DNA of 26,463 nucleotides from Bacteroidota bacterium (GCA_013287095.1 JABDEJ010000027.1:1-26463), one strand, 5' to 3'. Shown: positions 5,498-14,603, numbered from the stretch's first letter. Notes: generated by a model not told the origin, from the letters alone. Program-made: numbers and translations.

Positions 5498-7261
5498 ATG
5501 AAAAAATCAGGAATCGCTGTCAATCGCATCACAGCCTTTGTAGCCATAATTTGTATTATTACATCATTCAACGGATGTAGAAACGGAGCGCGTAATGATA
5601 AGGACAATGTGATAGTTATATCATGGCCATCTCAGCCTACAACTTTAAACCCGGTTTGCGGCATTCCATCAACTGCACGTGTCCTCGTTTTTGAATATAC
5701 CCAGAAAACGCTTACCCGTACAGATTTACGGACATTGCAAGAGATACCGTTGCTGGTCAAATCATTGGCCGAAGTTTCTCCCGACGGGAAATCGTTTTCT
5801 TATACGTTACGGGATGATGTTAAATGGGACGACGGTAGCCCGCTAACGGTGGATGATGTGATATTTACAATGAAGGTTACGAAGTGTCCTCTGGCTGATG
5901 ATGCATTGGTGAGGTCGACTTATGATAACGTAAAAGATATTGTCAAAGACCCATCAAATCCGAAGCGATTTACAATGATCGCAAAGGATCTTTATTTTAA
6001 TAATAAATTTATATTCAATGAGCTGTATCTTATTGAGAAAAAGCATTGGGATTCTGCCGGCACATTGGATAAAATAACGATCCCTGATATGGATGACCCT
6101 AAGTTTGACCCGTCTAAATACACCGGACTTGCCGATTGGATGAAAGGTTTCAATGATGGAAGCAACGGGCATGACCCCAAAAAGCTTTGCGGGCTTGGTG
6201 CCTATGCCATAACCGATTGGGTGGTAAACACATCAATAACCCTGACCCGCAAAAATAACTGGTGGGGAGAAAATGATACAAGTGCCTACAGCAGAGCATA
6301 TCCGGCTAAGATCGTTGTCAAGATAATCCCTGACGACCAATCGGGTTACATGGCGCTCTTGAACCATTCCCTTGATGTTGATGTGTGGCAATTTACCGAC
6401 AGCTATTTGAAACTAAAGCAAAGCAAAGATTTTAATGATCATTATTATTCCGGGACAACTGATCAGATCAGTTGCAACCTCCTGTTCATGAATACGAAGC
6501 CTGAAGGTAAAAATAACCCTCCATTTTTTACTGATAGAAAGGTACGCTGGGCAATGTCTTATCTGACCCCCGTTGACGAAATGAATTCAACCATCATCAA
6601 AGGACTGGCAACCAGGCAGGTATCTTTTATACAGCCGCTATTTAAAAAATTCTATAATGATACATTGAAACTCATCCCTTATGATGTTGAAAAGGCAAAA
6701 AAACTTCTTGACGAAGCGGGTTGGATAGATACTGATGGCGATAATATCAGGGATAAAGTTATCGATGGCAAAAAAGTGCAGCTTTCTTTCAGGTTAATGT
6801 ATTCTGCCACACCAACTAATAAAGAGTATTTCTTGCTAATAAAAGATGCCATGTACAAAGCAGGCGTAGATGTAGTACCAGATCCGGTTGACCAGGGAGA
6901 ACTACAGACAAGGGCATCGGCACATGATTTTGATATGATGCTTTCCGCTTTCTCGGGCATTGCCTATCCTGATGATCCAGGCCAGCTTTTCGACACAAAA
7001 AACTGGGCAAACCATGGCAGCAACTTTACGGGTTTCGGCAATGCAAGTACCGATAGCCTCATTGAGCAATCGAACCGACAAGTTGATGATGACAAACGTG
7101 CTACCTTGTTGAAAAAACTCCAGGCCATTGTTTATGACCAACAGCCGATCATATATCTTTATGGCATCAAGAGAAAAGTAATTATCAGCAAAAAATATGA
7201 GAATCCCGGAATGTATGTTGAAAGGCCGGGTGTGATGCTGAACGACCTGAAGCTGAAATAA
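5498..7261 (+). CDS. Peptide-type ABC transporter substrate-binding lipoprotein
   Basis: The 587-residue product starts at ATG 5498; an upstream in-frame TTG at 5468 precedes the -7 box and is unlikely. The signal peptide ends in a lipobox-like FNGC with Cys27 as the lipidation site. The mature part has the SBP_bac_5 pattern. SWPSQPTTLNPV comes near the start, then FSYTLRDDVKWDDGSPLTVDDV, and late segments like VRWAMSYL, DVEKAKKLLDEAGW and DTDGDNIRD. Such proteins capture oligopeptides or similar ligands for import. Two permease genes follow in the same direction, so this is the first gene of the importer operon. The ligand cannot be inferred from sequence. Confidence 0.92.
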   Translation: MKKSGIAVNRITAFVAIICIITSFNGCRNGARNDKDNVIVISWPSQPTTLNPVCGIPSTARVLVFEYTQKTLTRTDLRTLQEIPLLVKSLAEVSPDGKSFSYTLRDDVKWDDGSPLTVDDVIFTMKVTKCPLADDALVRSTYDNVKDIVKDPSNPKRFTMIAKDLYFNNKFIFNELYLIEKKHWDSAGTLDKITIPDMDDPKFDPSKYTGLADWMKGFNDGSNGHDPKKLCGLGAYAITDWVVNTSITLTRKNNWWGENDTSAYSRAYPAKIVVKIIPDDQSGYMALLNHSLDVDVWQFTDSYLKLKQSKDFNDHYYSGTTDQISCNLLFMNTKPEGKNNPPFFTDRKVRWAMSYLTPVDEMNSTIIKGLATRQVSFIQPLFKKFYNDTLKLIPYDVEKAKKLLDEAGWIDTDGDNIRDKVIDGKKVQLSFRLMYSATPTNKEYFLLIKDAMYKAGVDVVPDPVDQGELQTRASAHDFDMMLSAFSGIAYPDDPGQLFDTKNWANHGSNFTGFGNASTDSLIEQSNRQVDDDKRATLLKKLQAIVYDQQPIIYLYGIKRKVIISKKYENPGMYVERPGVMLNDLKLK

Positions 7262-7263
7262 AA

Positions 7264-7294
7264 ATTTGGGAATTTGAAAATCTGGAAATTTAAG
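7264..7294 (+). repeat. Degenerate short-period repeat after the binding-protein gene
   Basis: AATTTGGGAATTTGAAAATC and the following TGGAAATTTAAG are loosely repeated units of about 10 bases. The tract begins 3 bases after the stop codon, in the 72-base gap before the permease. It belongs to a set of similar post-stop tracts in this window. Confidence 0.5.
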
Positions 7295-7333
7295 GATGAT
7301 TATAAAAGCAGGCTTATAAATAATATTTGAGCT

Positions 7334-8437
7334 ATGCTTCAATACATTGCCAGGCGAATCCTTCTTTTTATTCCGGCACTAGTGGTTATCTCATTAATTG
7401 CGTTTATTATCAATACCGAGGCTCCGGGTGACCCGGCGGCGCGACTCGTAAATGCTTCTATTGGCCTTACGGAGTCGTATAAAATGGACAGACAAAAAAT
7501 CGTAGACCAAAAGCGAAAAGAACTAGGACTTGATCTTCCTGTTTTTTATTTTAGTATCGGTTCTTTTGATCAATCCGGAGCATCTCTCCATAGCTGGAAA
7601 AAGTACGTGCCGGTCATTCATTTTTACGGTACTGAAAACCAATATCATAAGTGGGTTTCCGGTATCATTTTGCACGGGGATTTCGGGACTTCTTATGTAA
7701 CACAACTTCCTGTTACAAATGAGATTTTATCCCACCTGCCCTGGACACTCCTTTTAACATTTTTGTCAACTTTACTCGCTTTCGGTATCAGTATTCCGAT
7801 AGGTATGTATGCTGCGGAAAAAAAAGGCTGCTTTTTTGATAAGTTCTCCTCGGTGGGACTTTTCATTTTATTTTCGCTTCCTAACTTTTTTGTAGCCTCA
7901 ATGCTCCTGGTTTTTTTTGCCAATCCGCAGTTTTTTGGTTGGTTTCCTGAATCCGGTGTGCAGGATGTGGTAAGCTTTAATGACAACTGGAGCTTATGGA
8001 TGAAAATAGAACATTGGGCTCCATACCTCGTGTTGCCATTGATTACTTATACTTATAGTTCCTTTGCTTTTTTGAGCAGGCAAATGCGAGCAGGGGCTTT
8101 AGAAATATTTGGCCAGGAGTATATTACAACCGCGCGGGCAAAAGGATTGCCTGAAGGAAGCGTTTTGTGGAAACATGTTTTCAGAAATTCATTGGCCCCT
8201 ATAATCACCGCTTTTGCCAGTGCGTTTCCGGTGGCCGTGACCGGTTCTATTATCGTTGAAACTTTGTTTTCTATTCCGGGCATGGGCAGGGAAATTTACC
8301 AGGCATTGTTGAATTACGATTACCCTGTGATCGTTGCCGTTTTTATGATCATTGGCCTGTTGAGCCTCACAGGATACCTGGTTTCTGATATAATTTATGC
8401 ATTAACTGACCCAAGGGTTTCTTTCTCAAAAAAATGA
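7334..8437 (+). CDS. ABC transporter permease, OppB/DppB type
   Basis: This 367-residue inner-membrane protein has TM1 at residues 9-28, followed by APGDPAARL as in OppB proteins. A periplasmic region of about 85 residues (30-115) follows, then about five more helices (135-360). The EAA loop that contacts the ATPase is at about 261-290 (GQEYITTARAKGL), and VTGSIIVETLFSIPGMG follows. The periplasmic stretch with SWKKYVPVIHFYG is longer than in typical enterobacterial OppB, as is common in this phylum. Its stop overlaps the start of the next permease by 4 bases (8434-8437), so the two are translationally coupled and should form the heterodimeric channel. Confidence 0.93.
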   Translation: MLQYIARRILLFIPALVVISLIAFIINTEAPGDPAARLVNASIGLTESYKMDRQKIVDQKRKELGLDLPVFYFSIGSFDQSGASLHSWKKYVPVIHFYGTENQYHKWVSGIILHGDFGTSYVTQLPVTNEILSHLPWTLLLTFLSTLLAFGISIPIGMYAAEKKGCFFDKFSSVGLFILFSLPNFFVASMLLVFFANPQFFGWFPESGVQDVVSFNDNWSLWMKIEHWAPYLVLPLITYTYSSFAFLSRQMRAGALEIFGQEYITTARAKGLPEGSVLWKHVFRNSLAPIITAFASAFPVAVTGSIIVETLFSIPGMGREIYQALLNYDYPVIVAVFMIIGLLSLTGYLVSDIIYALTDPRVSFSKK

Positions 8438-9768
8438 ACAACGGCGAATATCGATATACAAGATATATTTGGATGCAATTCAAAAAAAATAAGCCTGCAC
8501 TTATTTCGCTGTATGTATTTATATTTCTGGTAATTATATCCCTGTTATCAGACCTGATTGCAAATCGTCAGCCTTTGTATGCAAAGTATCGGGGCAGAAA
8601 TTTCTTCCCCGCTTTTGAGACTTTTTTTCGGAAAACAATGACGGATTCTACAATCAATCCAATAAACCATAAATATGAAAAACTTCAGTATGATATTACC
8701 GACTGGCGCGCCTTGCCATTGGAGCATGTGATATGGGCACCGATCCCTTATTCAGCCTCAGAAACCGACAAGTTTGGTATGGACTATGTTTCGCCGGGTA
8801 CAGCTCAACAGTACATGGATGCGAAAGGCAATATTGTTCTTTCTCCTTATATCCTAAAGCATCATTTGGGTACTAATAGAATCGGGCAGGATGTCACTTC
8901 CGGCCTCATTCACGGAACGCTGATAGCACTGAAGGTGGGCTTGTTTTCGATGGCCATTGCAGCATTTTTAGGGATCATTTTAGGTGGAGTATCCGGGTTT
9001 TTCGGTGACTACAGACTGAAAATAAGCAGGGGTGCATTTATCATGGCCATACCCGGACTTTTCTTTGGAATTTTTTATGGATTTATTGTCAGATATGATG
9101 TTCTAAAAAATGCATTCGAGACAAATGTTTTTATTGGCACAGTGCAGCTTATCTTAAGTCTTGCCATCGCTACTTTTTTCGTCTCATTATTTGTTTATCT
9201 CTGGCGTATATTGAAGAAAATAAAATTTTTCTCAGGGAAAATATTTGTTCCGATGGACATCATTATATTAAAACTTATCGAAATTTTTGATTCGATTCCT
9301 CCTTTGCTTTTTATCATAACTTTCTCTGCGTTGTTTGTAAATAAAAGCCTTGCCCTGGTCATCATTATCATTGGCGTTTTATTTGCGCCTCAGATTGCGA
9401 GGCTTACCAGAACGGAGTTCATTCGCATTCGTATGCTCGATTATATACAGAGTGCCAGGGCTTTAGGCATTGGTAACATGCGGATTATTTTCAGGCACAT
9501 TTTGCCGAATGCGCTCGCACCTGTTTTTGTTGCCCTGGCTTTCGGGGCAGCGACTGCAATCATTGCAGAATCGGGTTTGTCATTTCTCGGTATTGGTGTT
9601 CCGGCAGATACGGTAACATGGGGTTCTTTGCTAAGTTATTCACGTGATAATTTCAATGCCTGGTGGATGGTGGTTTTTCCCGGCATGGCTATTTTTATAA
9701 CAGTCACCATGTTCAACCTGATCGGGGAAGGATTAAGAGAAGCGCTAAACCCGAGAAGTAAGTTCTGA
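8434..9768 (+). CDS. ABC transporter permease, OppC/DppC type, with large insertions
   Basis: At 444 residues this is well above the about 300 usual for OppC. An N-terminal TM (22-43) is followed by about 100 polar residues. The family motif HHLGTNRIGQDV is at 143-154, and the core helices follow. Between residues about 192 and 272 lies extra sequence with two TM-like segments, before the conserved KLIEIFDSIPPLL. The EAA loop is at 334-363 (DYIQSARALGIG). The C-terminal AESGLSFLGIGVPADTVTWGSLL is typical. It partners the OppB-type permease. No ATPase gene follows; the next gene, 22 bases on, is a SET-domain protein, so ATPases must be supplied from elsewhere. Confidence 0.92.
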   Translation: MNNGEYRYTRYIWMQFKKNKPALISLYVFIFLVIISLLSDLIANRQPLYAKYRGRNFFPAFETFFRKTMTDSTINPINHKYEKLQYDITDWRALPLEHVIWAPIPYSASETDKFGMDYVSPGTAQQYMDAKGNIVLSPYILKHHLGTNRIGQDVTSGLIHGTLIALKVGLFSMAIAAFLGIILGGVSGFFGDYRLKISRGAFIMAIPGLFFGIFYGFIVRYDVLKNAFETNVFIGTVQLILSLAIATFFVSLFVYLWRILKKIKFFSGKIFVPMDIIILKLIEIFDSIPPLLFIITFSALFVNKSLALVIIIIGVLFAPQIARLTRTEFIRIRMLDYIQSARALGIGNMRIIFRHILPNALAPVFVALAFGAATAIIAESGLSFLGIGVPADTVTWGSLLSYSRDNFNAWWMVVFPGMAIFITVTMFNLIGEGLREALNPRSKF

Positions 9769-9790
9769 AAAAGCATTATTATTCTACTTT

Positions 9791-10192
9791 ATGTTATTGA
9801 TAAAGACATTTCTAAAGGAAGTTCCTGGTAAAGGAATGGGCCTGTTTACAGATGAAGACCTGCAAGCTGGCCAGGTATGGTGGCAATGGGACCCTGAACT
9901 TGACCTGATTATAAGAAGTAAACAATATATTGAACTTGAGGAAATCAAAAGGGTTTTCGTAAAGAAATATGGCGTCAAAAGTGAGATTGGGGATTATTGG
10001 TTATATACCGATAATGCCAGATTCTGTAATCATGCAGATGATCCCAATTCAATTGGGTTTGAAGAACAGTCCGGTGTGGATACAAAAATTAAAGTCCTGA
10101 AAGCTATAAAACGAGGCGAAGAATTGACTTTAGATTACCGGAAATTTGTTTTTGATTTTCCTGATGGAGTTTTAAATTTTGAAGTAGCCTAA
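9791..10192 (+). CDS. Small SET-domain lysine methyltransferase-like protein
   Basis: At 133 residues this is essentially one SET domain. GKGMGLF (13-19) forms the SAM-binding start. NARFCNHADDPN (75-86) is the core NHxxxPN motif. GEELTLDY (109-116) carries the catalytic tyrosine region. There is no post-SET cysteine cluster or other domain. Eukaryotic SET proteins methylate lysines; bacterial ones are sparse and mostly uncharacterised, and the target is unknown. The ATG lies 22 bases after the OppC-type permease stop with no clear promoter between, so co-transcription is likely, although a functional link to import is not evident. Confidence 0.85.
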   Translation: MLLIKTFLKEVPGKGMGLFTDEDLQAGQVWWQWDPELDLIIRSKQYIELEEIKRVFVKKYGVKSEIGDYWLYTDNARFCNHADDPNSIGFEEQSGVDTKIKVLKAIKRGEELTLDYRKFVFDFPDGVLNFEVA

Positions 10193-10278
10193 ATCTATCC
10201 TGATCTTCCGGTTATCGCCGGATAAATGAATAAAATCCCTACTTTCGCTTTCCTGTTAATTAATAAAAATAGATACAG

Positions 10279-10989
10279 ATGACTGACGAAGATTTGATCA
10301 AAAATGCATTTGAAGATAAACGATGGGCCGATATACGAGCAGAATCATCCTGGCAGATATTCAAGATCATGGGGGAGTTTGTCGAAGGTTTTGACAAACT
10401 TGACAAAATAGGTCCCTGTGTTACTATTTTTGGTTCGGCGAGGACAAAACCCGGCAACAAATATTATGAGATTGCAGTTGATATTGCACGAAAGCTAACT
10501 ATGGAGGGGTATGGTATAATAACCGGTGGCGGGCCGGGTATTATGGAAGCAGGGAACAAAGGTTCGCAAGAAGCCGGGAAGGGCAAATCTGTCGGATTAA
10601 ATATTGACCTGCCTTTTGAGCAATATCCAAACAAGTATATAGATCGTGACAAGCTCATCAATTTCGATTATTTTTTTGTGCGTAAAGTCATGTTCATTAA
10701 ATACGCACAGGGCTTTGTGGTCCTTCCGGGCGGGTTCGGCACTTTAGATGAACTCTTTGAAGCGCTCACGCTTATACAGACAAAAAAAATTGGGGCTTTC
10801 CCGATTGTTCTCATTGGTTCAGAGTATTGGAGCGGCTTGTTTGAATGGATCAAAGAGACCATGCTGGGAAAATATGAGAATATTGATTCTGAGGATTTAT
10901 CACTTGTAAAGCTAACTGACTCTGCAGACGAAGCTGTAGAACACATCAATAAGTTCTATTCCAAGTACATACACGCACCAAATTTTTAG
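10279..10989 (+). CDS. LOG-family protein (TIGR00730, nucleotide phosphoribohydrolase type)
   Basis: This 236-residue cytoplasmic protein has a Rossmann fold. TIFGSAR is at 49-55, GGGPGIMEAGNKG at 83-95, VRKVMF at 134-139 and the signature PGGFGTLDE at 150-158. Characterised members cleave cytokinin riboside 5'-monophosphates or other nucleoside monophosphates between base and ribose phosphate. The bacterial substrate is often AMP-like. Both the catalytic arginine and the PGGxGTxxE motif are intact. A TACTTTCG element at 10240-10247 (one mismatch to TAnnTTTG) is the likely promoter. It converges on the minus-strand barrel protein with a gap of only 12 bases. Confidence 0.9.
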   Translation: MTDEDLIKNAFEDKRWADIRAESSWQIFKIMGEFVEGFDKLDKIGPCVTIFGSARTKPGNKYYEIAVDIARKLTMEGYGIITGGGPGIMEAGNKGSQEAGKGKSVGLNIDLPFEQYPNKYIDRDKLINFDYFFVRKVMFIKYAQGFVVLPGGFGTLDELFEALTLIQTKKIGAFPIVLIGSEYWSGLFEWIKETMLGKYENIDSEDLSLVKLTDSADEAVEHINKFYSKYIHAPNF

Positions 10990-11001
10990 GATCACAGGGT
11001 T

Positions 11002-12381
11002 TTAAAAACTGTAAAACACTTTAAAGCTGGCCCCTTCGTACCACTCTGTTTTGCCTTTGTACCAGACATTTACATCTTGTTTGGTGACATACGGGCTAAG
11101 TTGAAGTACTAAATGATGGAATTGATAAATAAAGCCAACTGAGCCTACTGCATTGTTTATAGGTACAGGAGCATAATTATTGATTTTAGATACGTTTATA
11201 GGATTAGTCATAGCACCGTAATGATCTTCATAAGAGTAGGAATAACTCAATTTATTGCTGCATGAAATATCCAGATCGGTACCGAAAGAAGCTGATATAG
11301 AAAATGCATGAGTGATCGGAAAATAATATTCAAACGAAATTGGAACCTGCCAGAGCGTATATGTAAAATCAATATCGGTGAACTTGGGATTATTCCAAGG
11401 CTGAATTAAATACTGAGCGTAGGTCCACTCGAAAGGATGTCCGTTTGCACTTATAAAATCAGCGTCATTTTCATAATACTGATGATTTACATTCATTAAT
11501 TTAAGGCCTGCATTAATTGAAAACTTATTGTTAAAGAATAGTTTCGCAAAAATACCGCCCCCGCTTTGAGGATTCCCCAAAGTGGTTTCAGCCCCTGCCC
11601 CAATCATAAAGTTCAGGTTCAAAGGTTTTTCGTCTGATGCTATCTTATGCTCATCTGCATAATCATGAACAGGTGTTTTTTTGATTTCTTTTTTTAGCGG
11701 CTCCTTCTTTTCTGCAATGGCAGTGGTATCACTCTTTTTTACCACCAATGTATTCTTTGGGTCTGGAACTGCATTTGTCGCTTTTTGCGTTTCGGCAATG
11801 TTGGTATTATTGTCACTCTGTTTAGGTTCTACCACACCCGGTGATCTTGTACCCAAGCTCGTTTTAACGGGCGTATCCGATTTTTGGGCTTTCTCAGTAA
11901 CCGGTTCATTATTTTGTAATTGCCTTGTTATTATATTGTTTTCAGAAACCGGCAACTGGGCATATATCTTTTCTTTTTCTTTTGCTGATTCTTTTTTGTT
12001 CAGATAAGTTTGTGATGGAATATAAGAATCAGGATACTTATTGATGTATTTGTATTTAGTAATATAAATAGTATCAGTTTTGGCAACAATCTGGGTGGGC
12101 TTTGTATCCTGTCTGTAAGGAGCTACAGCCCGGGTTTGCACAATAGGTGCAGGATGTTGGTCATGTACAAACATTGACGTTAATTTCCAGGTTATCAATC
12201 CTGTAACCAGCATCCCTGTAGCCATCAGGGTCCAAAAGGCACGGGTTGTCCCAAGCAGAGCAAATGGGCTCCTGTTGGCAACCGTGTATTTATGAACACG
12301 ATCAATATCTTTTTCAGTAAAAGCGGGGTTGATGCTTTCTAACTTTCGCTTGATCGCATCGTCAAATTCTTCAGTTTTCAT
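11002..12381 (-). CDS. Anti-sigma-like protein with one TM segment and an outer-membrane barrel-like C-terminus
   Basis: The 459-residue product has three parts. Residues 1-43 are a short charged cytoplasmic region with no signal peptide. A single TM segment covers about 44-66. A Thr/Lys/Pro-rich linker (about 75-245) follows. From about 252 the chain looks like an outer-membrane barrel: NLNFMIGAGAETTLG, alternating aromatic strands and a terminal FKVFYSF ending in Phe. The start overlaps the sigma factor gene by 11 bases (12371-12381), the usual place for an anti-sigma factor. One chain may thus span from sigma factor to outer membrane. Whether the C-terminal part truly inserts is inference. 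Confidence 0.7.
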   Translation of the reverse strand: MKTEEFDDAIKRKLESINPAFTEKDIDRVHKYTVANRSPFALLGTTRAFWTLMATGMLVTGLITWKLTSMFVHDQHPAPIVQTRAVAPYRQDTKPTQIVAKTDTIYITKYKYINKYPDSYIPSQTYLNKKESAKEKEKIYAQLPVSENNIITRQLQNNEPVTEKAQKSDTPVKTSLGTRSPGVVEPKQSDNNTNIAETQKATNAVPDPKNTLVVKKSDTTAIAEKKEPLKKEIKKTPVHDYADEHKIASDEKPLNLNFMIGAGAETTLGNPQSGGGIFAKLFFNNKFSINAGLKLMNVNHQYYENDADFISANGHPFEWTYAQYLIQPWNNPKFTDIDFTYTLWQVPISFEYYFPITHAFSISASFGTDLDISCSNKLSYSYSYEDHYGAMTNPINVSKINNYAPVPINNAVGSVGFIYQFHHLVLQLSPYVTKQDVNVWYKGKTEWYEGASFKVFYSF

Positions 12382-12973
12382 GGAGTTTGTCTATTTTTAA
12401 TCCATAGGCAAGGTGAAGGTTCGGATAATAAACCTTTATCAGGTTCTGTAATTTTTTTCGTGCATCCTGCAGGTTCGATTTCGATGTGCCTTCTTTAATG
12501 CCAAGCATATCAGCTATTTCACGGTGGTTATAACCGTCAACTACATACAATGTAAAAACGGTTCTGTATGAAGGCGGAAGTTTCTGAACCAGCATAAGTA
12601 TTTCTTCCGCCGAAATTTTGCTGATCACATCAAAGTTCGTATCAGTAAGTTCTATATCATCTATATCAGTTTGATGCGCATATTTTTGGCTTTTCCGGTA
12701 ATAATCAATAGCCGTATTTACAGCAATTGTTCTTGTCCAGGCCTGGAAAGGTTTTGAGTAATCATACTTCGCCAGGTTATTAAAGAGTTTCAAAAACACA
12801 TCGTTCACAATTTCTTCCGCTTCCATATTGTTTGAGGAATACCGGAGTGCTATACTTTTTACAAAACCAAGGTACATCTTGACCAATAACTTTTCAGCAA
12901 GCCTGTTTCCGGACAAGCATGCCTCAATGACACTGTTCAGGTCATCTGATCTGAAAGATTCCTTCTTCTTCAA
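12371..12973 (-). CDS. ECF-type RNA polymerase sigma factor
   Basis: This is a 200-residue sigma-70 family protein. Region 2 (about 30-95) includes EAEEIVNDVFLKLF and WTRTIAVNTAIDYYRK. Region 4 (about 131-180) is LPPSYRTVFTLYVVDGYNHREIADMLG. The start codon is TTG at 12973; no in-frame ATG lies upstream, and the next internal ATG would cut into region 2. A candidate -7 box, CAAATTTG (one mismatch), lies at 13018-13025. It overlaps the downstream TM/barrel gene by 11 bases, so that protein is probably its regulator. The target promoters are not visible here. Confidence 0.92.
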   Translation of the reverse strand: MKKKESFRSDDLNSVIEACLSGNRLAEKLLVKMYLGFVKSIALRYSSNNMEAEEIVNDVFLKLFNNLAKYDYSKPFQAWTRTIAVNTAIDYYRKSQKYAHQTDIDDIELTDTNFDVISKISAEEILMLVQKLPPSYRTVFTLYVVDGYNHREIADMLGIKEGTSKSNLQDARKKLQNLIKVYYPNLHLAYGLKIDKLHEN

Positions 12974-13096
12974 AATGCCATCCCGATTAATTATTGCATT
13001 TATCGTACTATGTTACGCAAATTTGACAAAAATAGTGGGTTAAGGAAGGGTCTATTATTTCATAAGTCCAAATAAAGCCTAATTTAGCAAACGAAA

Positions 13097-14299
13097 ATGA
13101 CTCTTTTATCTCAAAATGCAGCCATGCCGGGACTTGTGAAAGAATCCCTGCCACGGATTAAATCCGTGGATGTATTACGGGGTATTATCATGGTGATTAT
13201 GGCGCTGGACCATACCCGTGATTATTTTTCAAATCTCCATCATGACCCCCTGGATTTCAACTATGCAAATGTATTTTACTTCTTTACCCGTTGGATCACG
13301 CATTTTTGCGCGCCGGTCTTTGTTTTTTTATCAGGAACCAGCGCTTATCTATCTATAAGCAGGGGCAAGTCTAAATCAAAAGCTGCCAAAATGCTTTTTA
13401 CCCGTGGCTTAATGCTGATCCTTTTTGAGTTGACCATAATTCGGTTCGGATGGGCATTTAATTTTGATTATCATGCCATATTTGTACAGGTTATCTGGGC
13501 TTTGGGTTGGTGCATGATCTTTTTATCGGTAATGATCTTTCTTCCGTTGCCAGCTATTGCAGGGGTTGGATTGGTCCTTATTTTCGGGGCGAATGCATTT
13601 GATTCTGTGCATAGTGATTTCTTTACCATACCCATGATATGGGACTTCTTCCATCAGTCTGATTCCGTATTTCTTTTCAACCATACGGTTCGCTTTTTCA
13701 TACTCTACCCTGTGATTCCCTGGGCAGGGGTGATGATGACGGGGTATTGTCTCGGAGCTATTATGCTCATGCCAGAACTGGAAAGGAACAAACGGCTTTT
13801 CGCCATTGGTTCCGGTGCCATTCTGTTATTTATAATACTAAGAGGGATAAATATTTACGGAGATCCACGTCCCTGGGCGGTGCAGGATACGGCCATACAT
13901 ACTATTCTTGATTTTATCAAATGCCAGAAGTATCCGCCTTCTTTGCTTTATCTCCTTATGACCCTTGGGCCCGCTATTACTGCCCTGCCTTTATTGGAAA
14001 ATATAAACAGGAAATTAGGGGCCTTTTTCACGGTTTACGGTAGGGTACCTTTTTTCTATTATATTCTGCATATATACCTCATTCACAGCCTGCAACTGAT
14101 CATAGGTTTGTCCATGGGATATCCTATGCATATTTTCACAGACACAGGATCTATGTTTGACCCAAAACTGGTCTGGGGATTTTCCCTGGGATGGGTTTAT
14201 TTTATCTGGATTTCAGTCGTGCTTATTCTTTATTATCCATGCCGCTGGTACATGAATATTAAACTGAAGCACAAAAAGTGGTGGCTCAGTTACTTGTAG
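13097..14299 (+). CDS. DUF1624 / heparan-alpha-glucosaminide acetyltransferase-like membrane protein
   Basis: This 400-residue polytopic protein has about ten hydrophobic helices. The signature VDVLRGIIMVIMALDHTRDY (24-43) opens the first helix. The His in ALDHTRD corresponds to the conserved one of the family. Eukaryotic HGSNAT transfers acetyl groups from acetyl-CoA across a membrane to a sugar; bacterial relatives are assumed to acylate envelope glycans, but substrates are unknown. Two starts are possible, ATG 13097 and ATG 13124. The candidate -7 box TAATTTAG at 13080-13087 would put the transcript start almost on 13097, which mildly favours 13124. The 3' end overlaps the convergent YtxH gene by 14 bases. 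Confidence 0.85.
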   Translation: MTLLSQNAAMPGLVKESLPRIKSVDVLRGIIMVIMALDHTRDYFSNLHHDPLDFNYANVFYFFTRWITHFCAPVFVFLSGTSAYLSISRGKSKSKAAKMLFTRGLMLILFELTIIRFGWAFNFDYHAIFVQVIWALGWCMIFLSVMIFLPLPAIAGVGLVLIFGANAFDSVHSDFFTIPMIWDFFHQSDSVFLFNHTVRFFILYPVIPWAGVMMTGYCLGAIMLMPELERNKRLFAIGSGAILLFIILRGINIYGDPRPWAVQDTAIHTILDFIKCQKYPPSLLYLLMTLGPAITALPLLENINRKLGAFFTVYGRVPFFYYILHIYLIHSLQLIIGLSMGYPMHIFTDTGSMFDPKLVWGFSLGWVYFIWISVVLILYYPCRWYMNIKLKHKKWWLSYL

Positions 14300-14540
14300 C
14301 ATTATTTGATGCTGTGGCAGCGCTTTCAGACGCTTCGTTTTTCGCTTTATTTTCGTGTTTCTGAGCCATAGCTCTCAACGCCTTGATACGTTCCTGGGCA
14401 TCTGTAGCGAGAGAAGATATCCGGGCTCTTATATCATCGGTTTTCTTGTTCTTTCCACTTGAAATCAAAATACTGGCTACAAACCCTGCTGCCGCTCCTA
14501 TTACGATTCCTATTGCTAAATTTTTTCCGTTTTTGGCCAT
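14286..14540 (-). CDS. YtxH-domain small membrane protein
   Basis: The 84-residue product starts at ATG 14540 (MAKNGKNLAIGIVIGAAAGF). An upstream in-frame ATG at 14591 lies before the -7 box and is unlikely. One glycine-rich TM helix (about 8-27) is followed by a charged, probably coiled-coil stretch with DDIRARISSLATDAQERI. The tail is rich in Ala, Ser and Asn. This is the YtxH layout; such proteins are often stress-linked, with no known biochemical role. Its last 14 bases overlap the convergent acyltransferase-like gene. Confidence 0.82.
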   Translation of the reverse strand: MAKNGKNLAIGIVIGAAAGFVASILISSGKNKKTDDIRARISSLATDAQERIKALRAMAQKHENKAKNEASESAATASNNATSN

Positions 14541-14561
14541 GATTTTATCTTTAAAGAACTG

Positions 14562-14569
14562 CAAATTTA
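14562..14569 (-). promoter_or_regulatory. -7 box for the YtxH gene
   Basis: It reads TAAATTTG on the minus strand, a full TAnnTTTG match. It lies 21 bases before ATG 14540 and downstream of the alternative start at 14591, so it supports the shorter protein. Confidence 0.55.
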
Positions 14570-14603
14570 AGGCTTTAGGGCATATCAGCATTTTTTCGTA
14601 ACA

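Noticed and set aside
10206..10221. TCCGG/CCGGA hairpin between the SET and LOG genes as a terminator
   Set aside because: The stem is only 5 bp with no U tract, so it is too weak to call.
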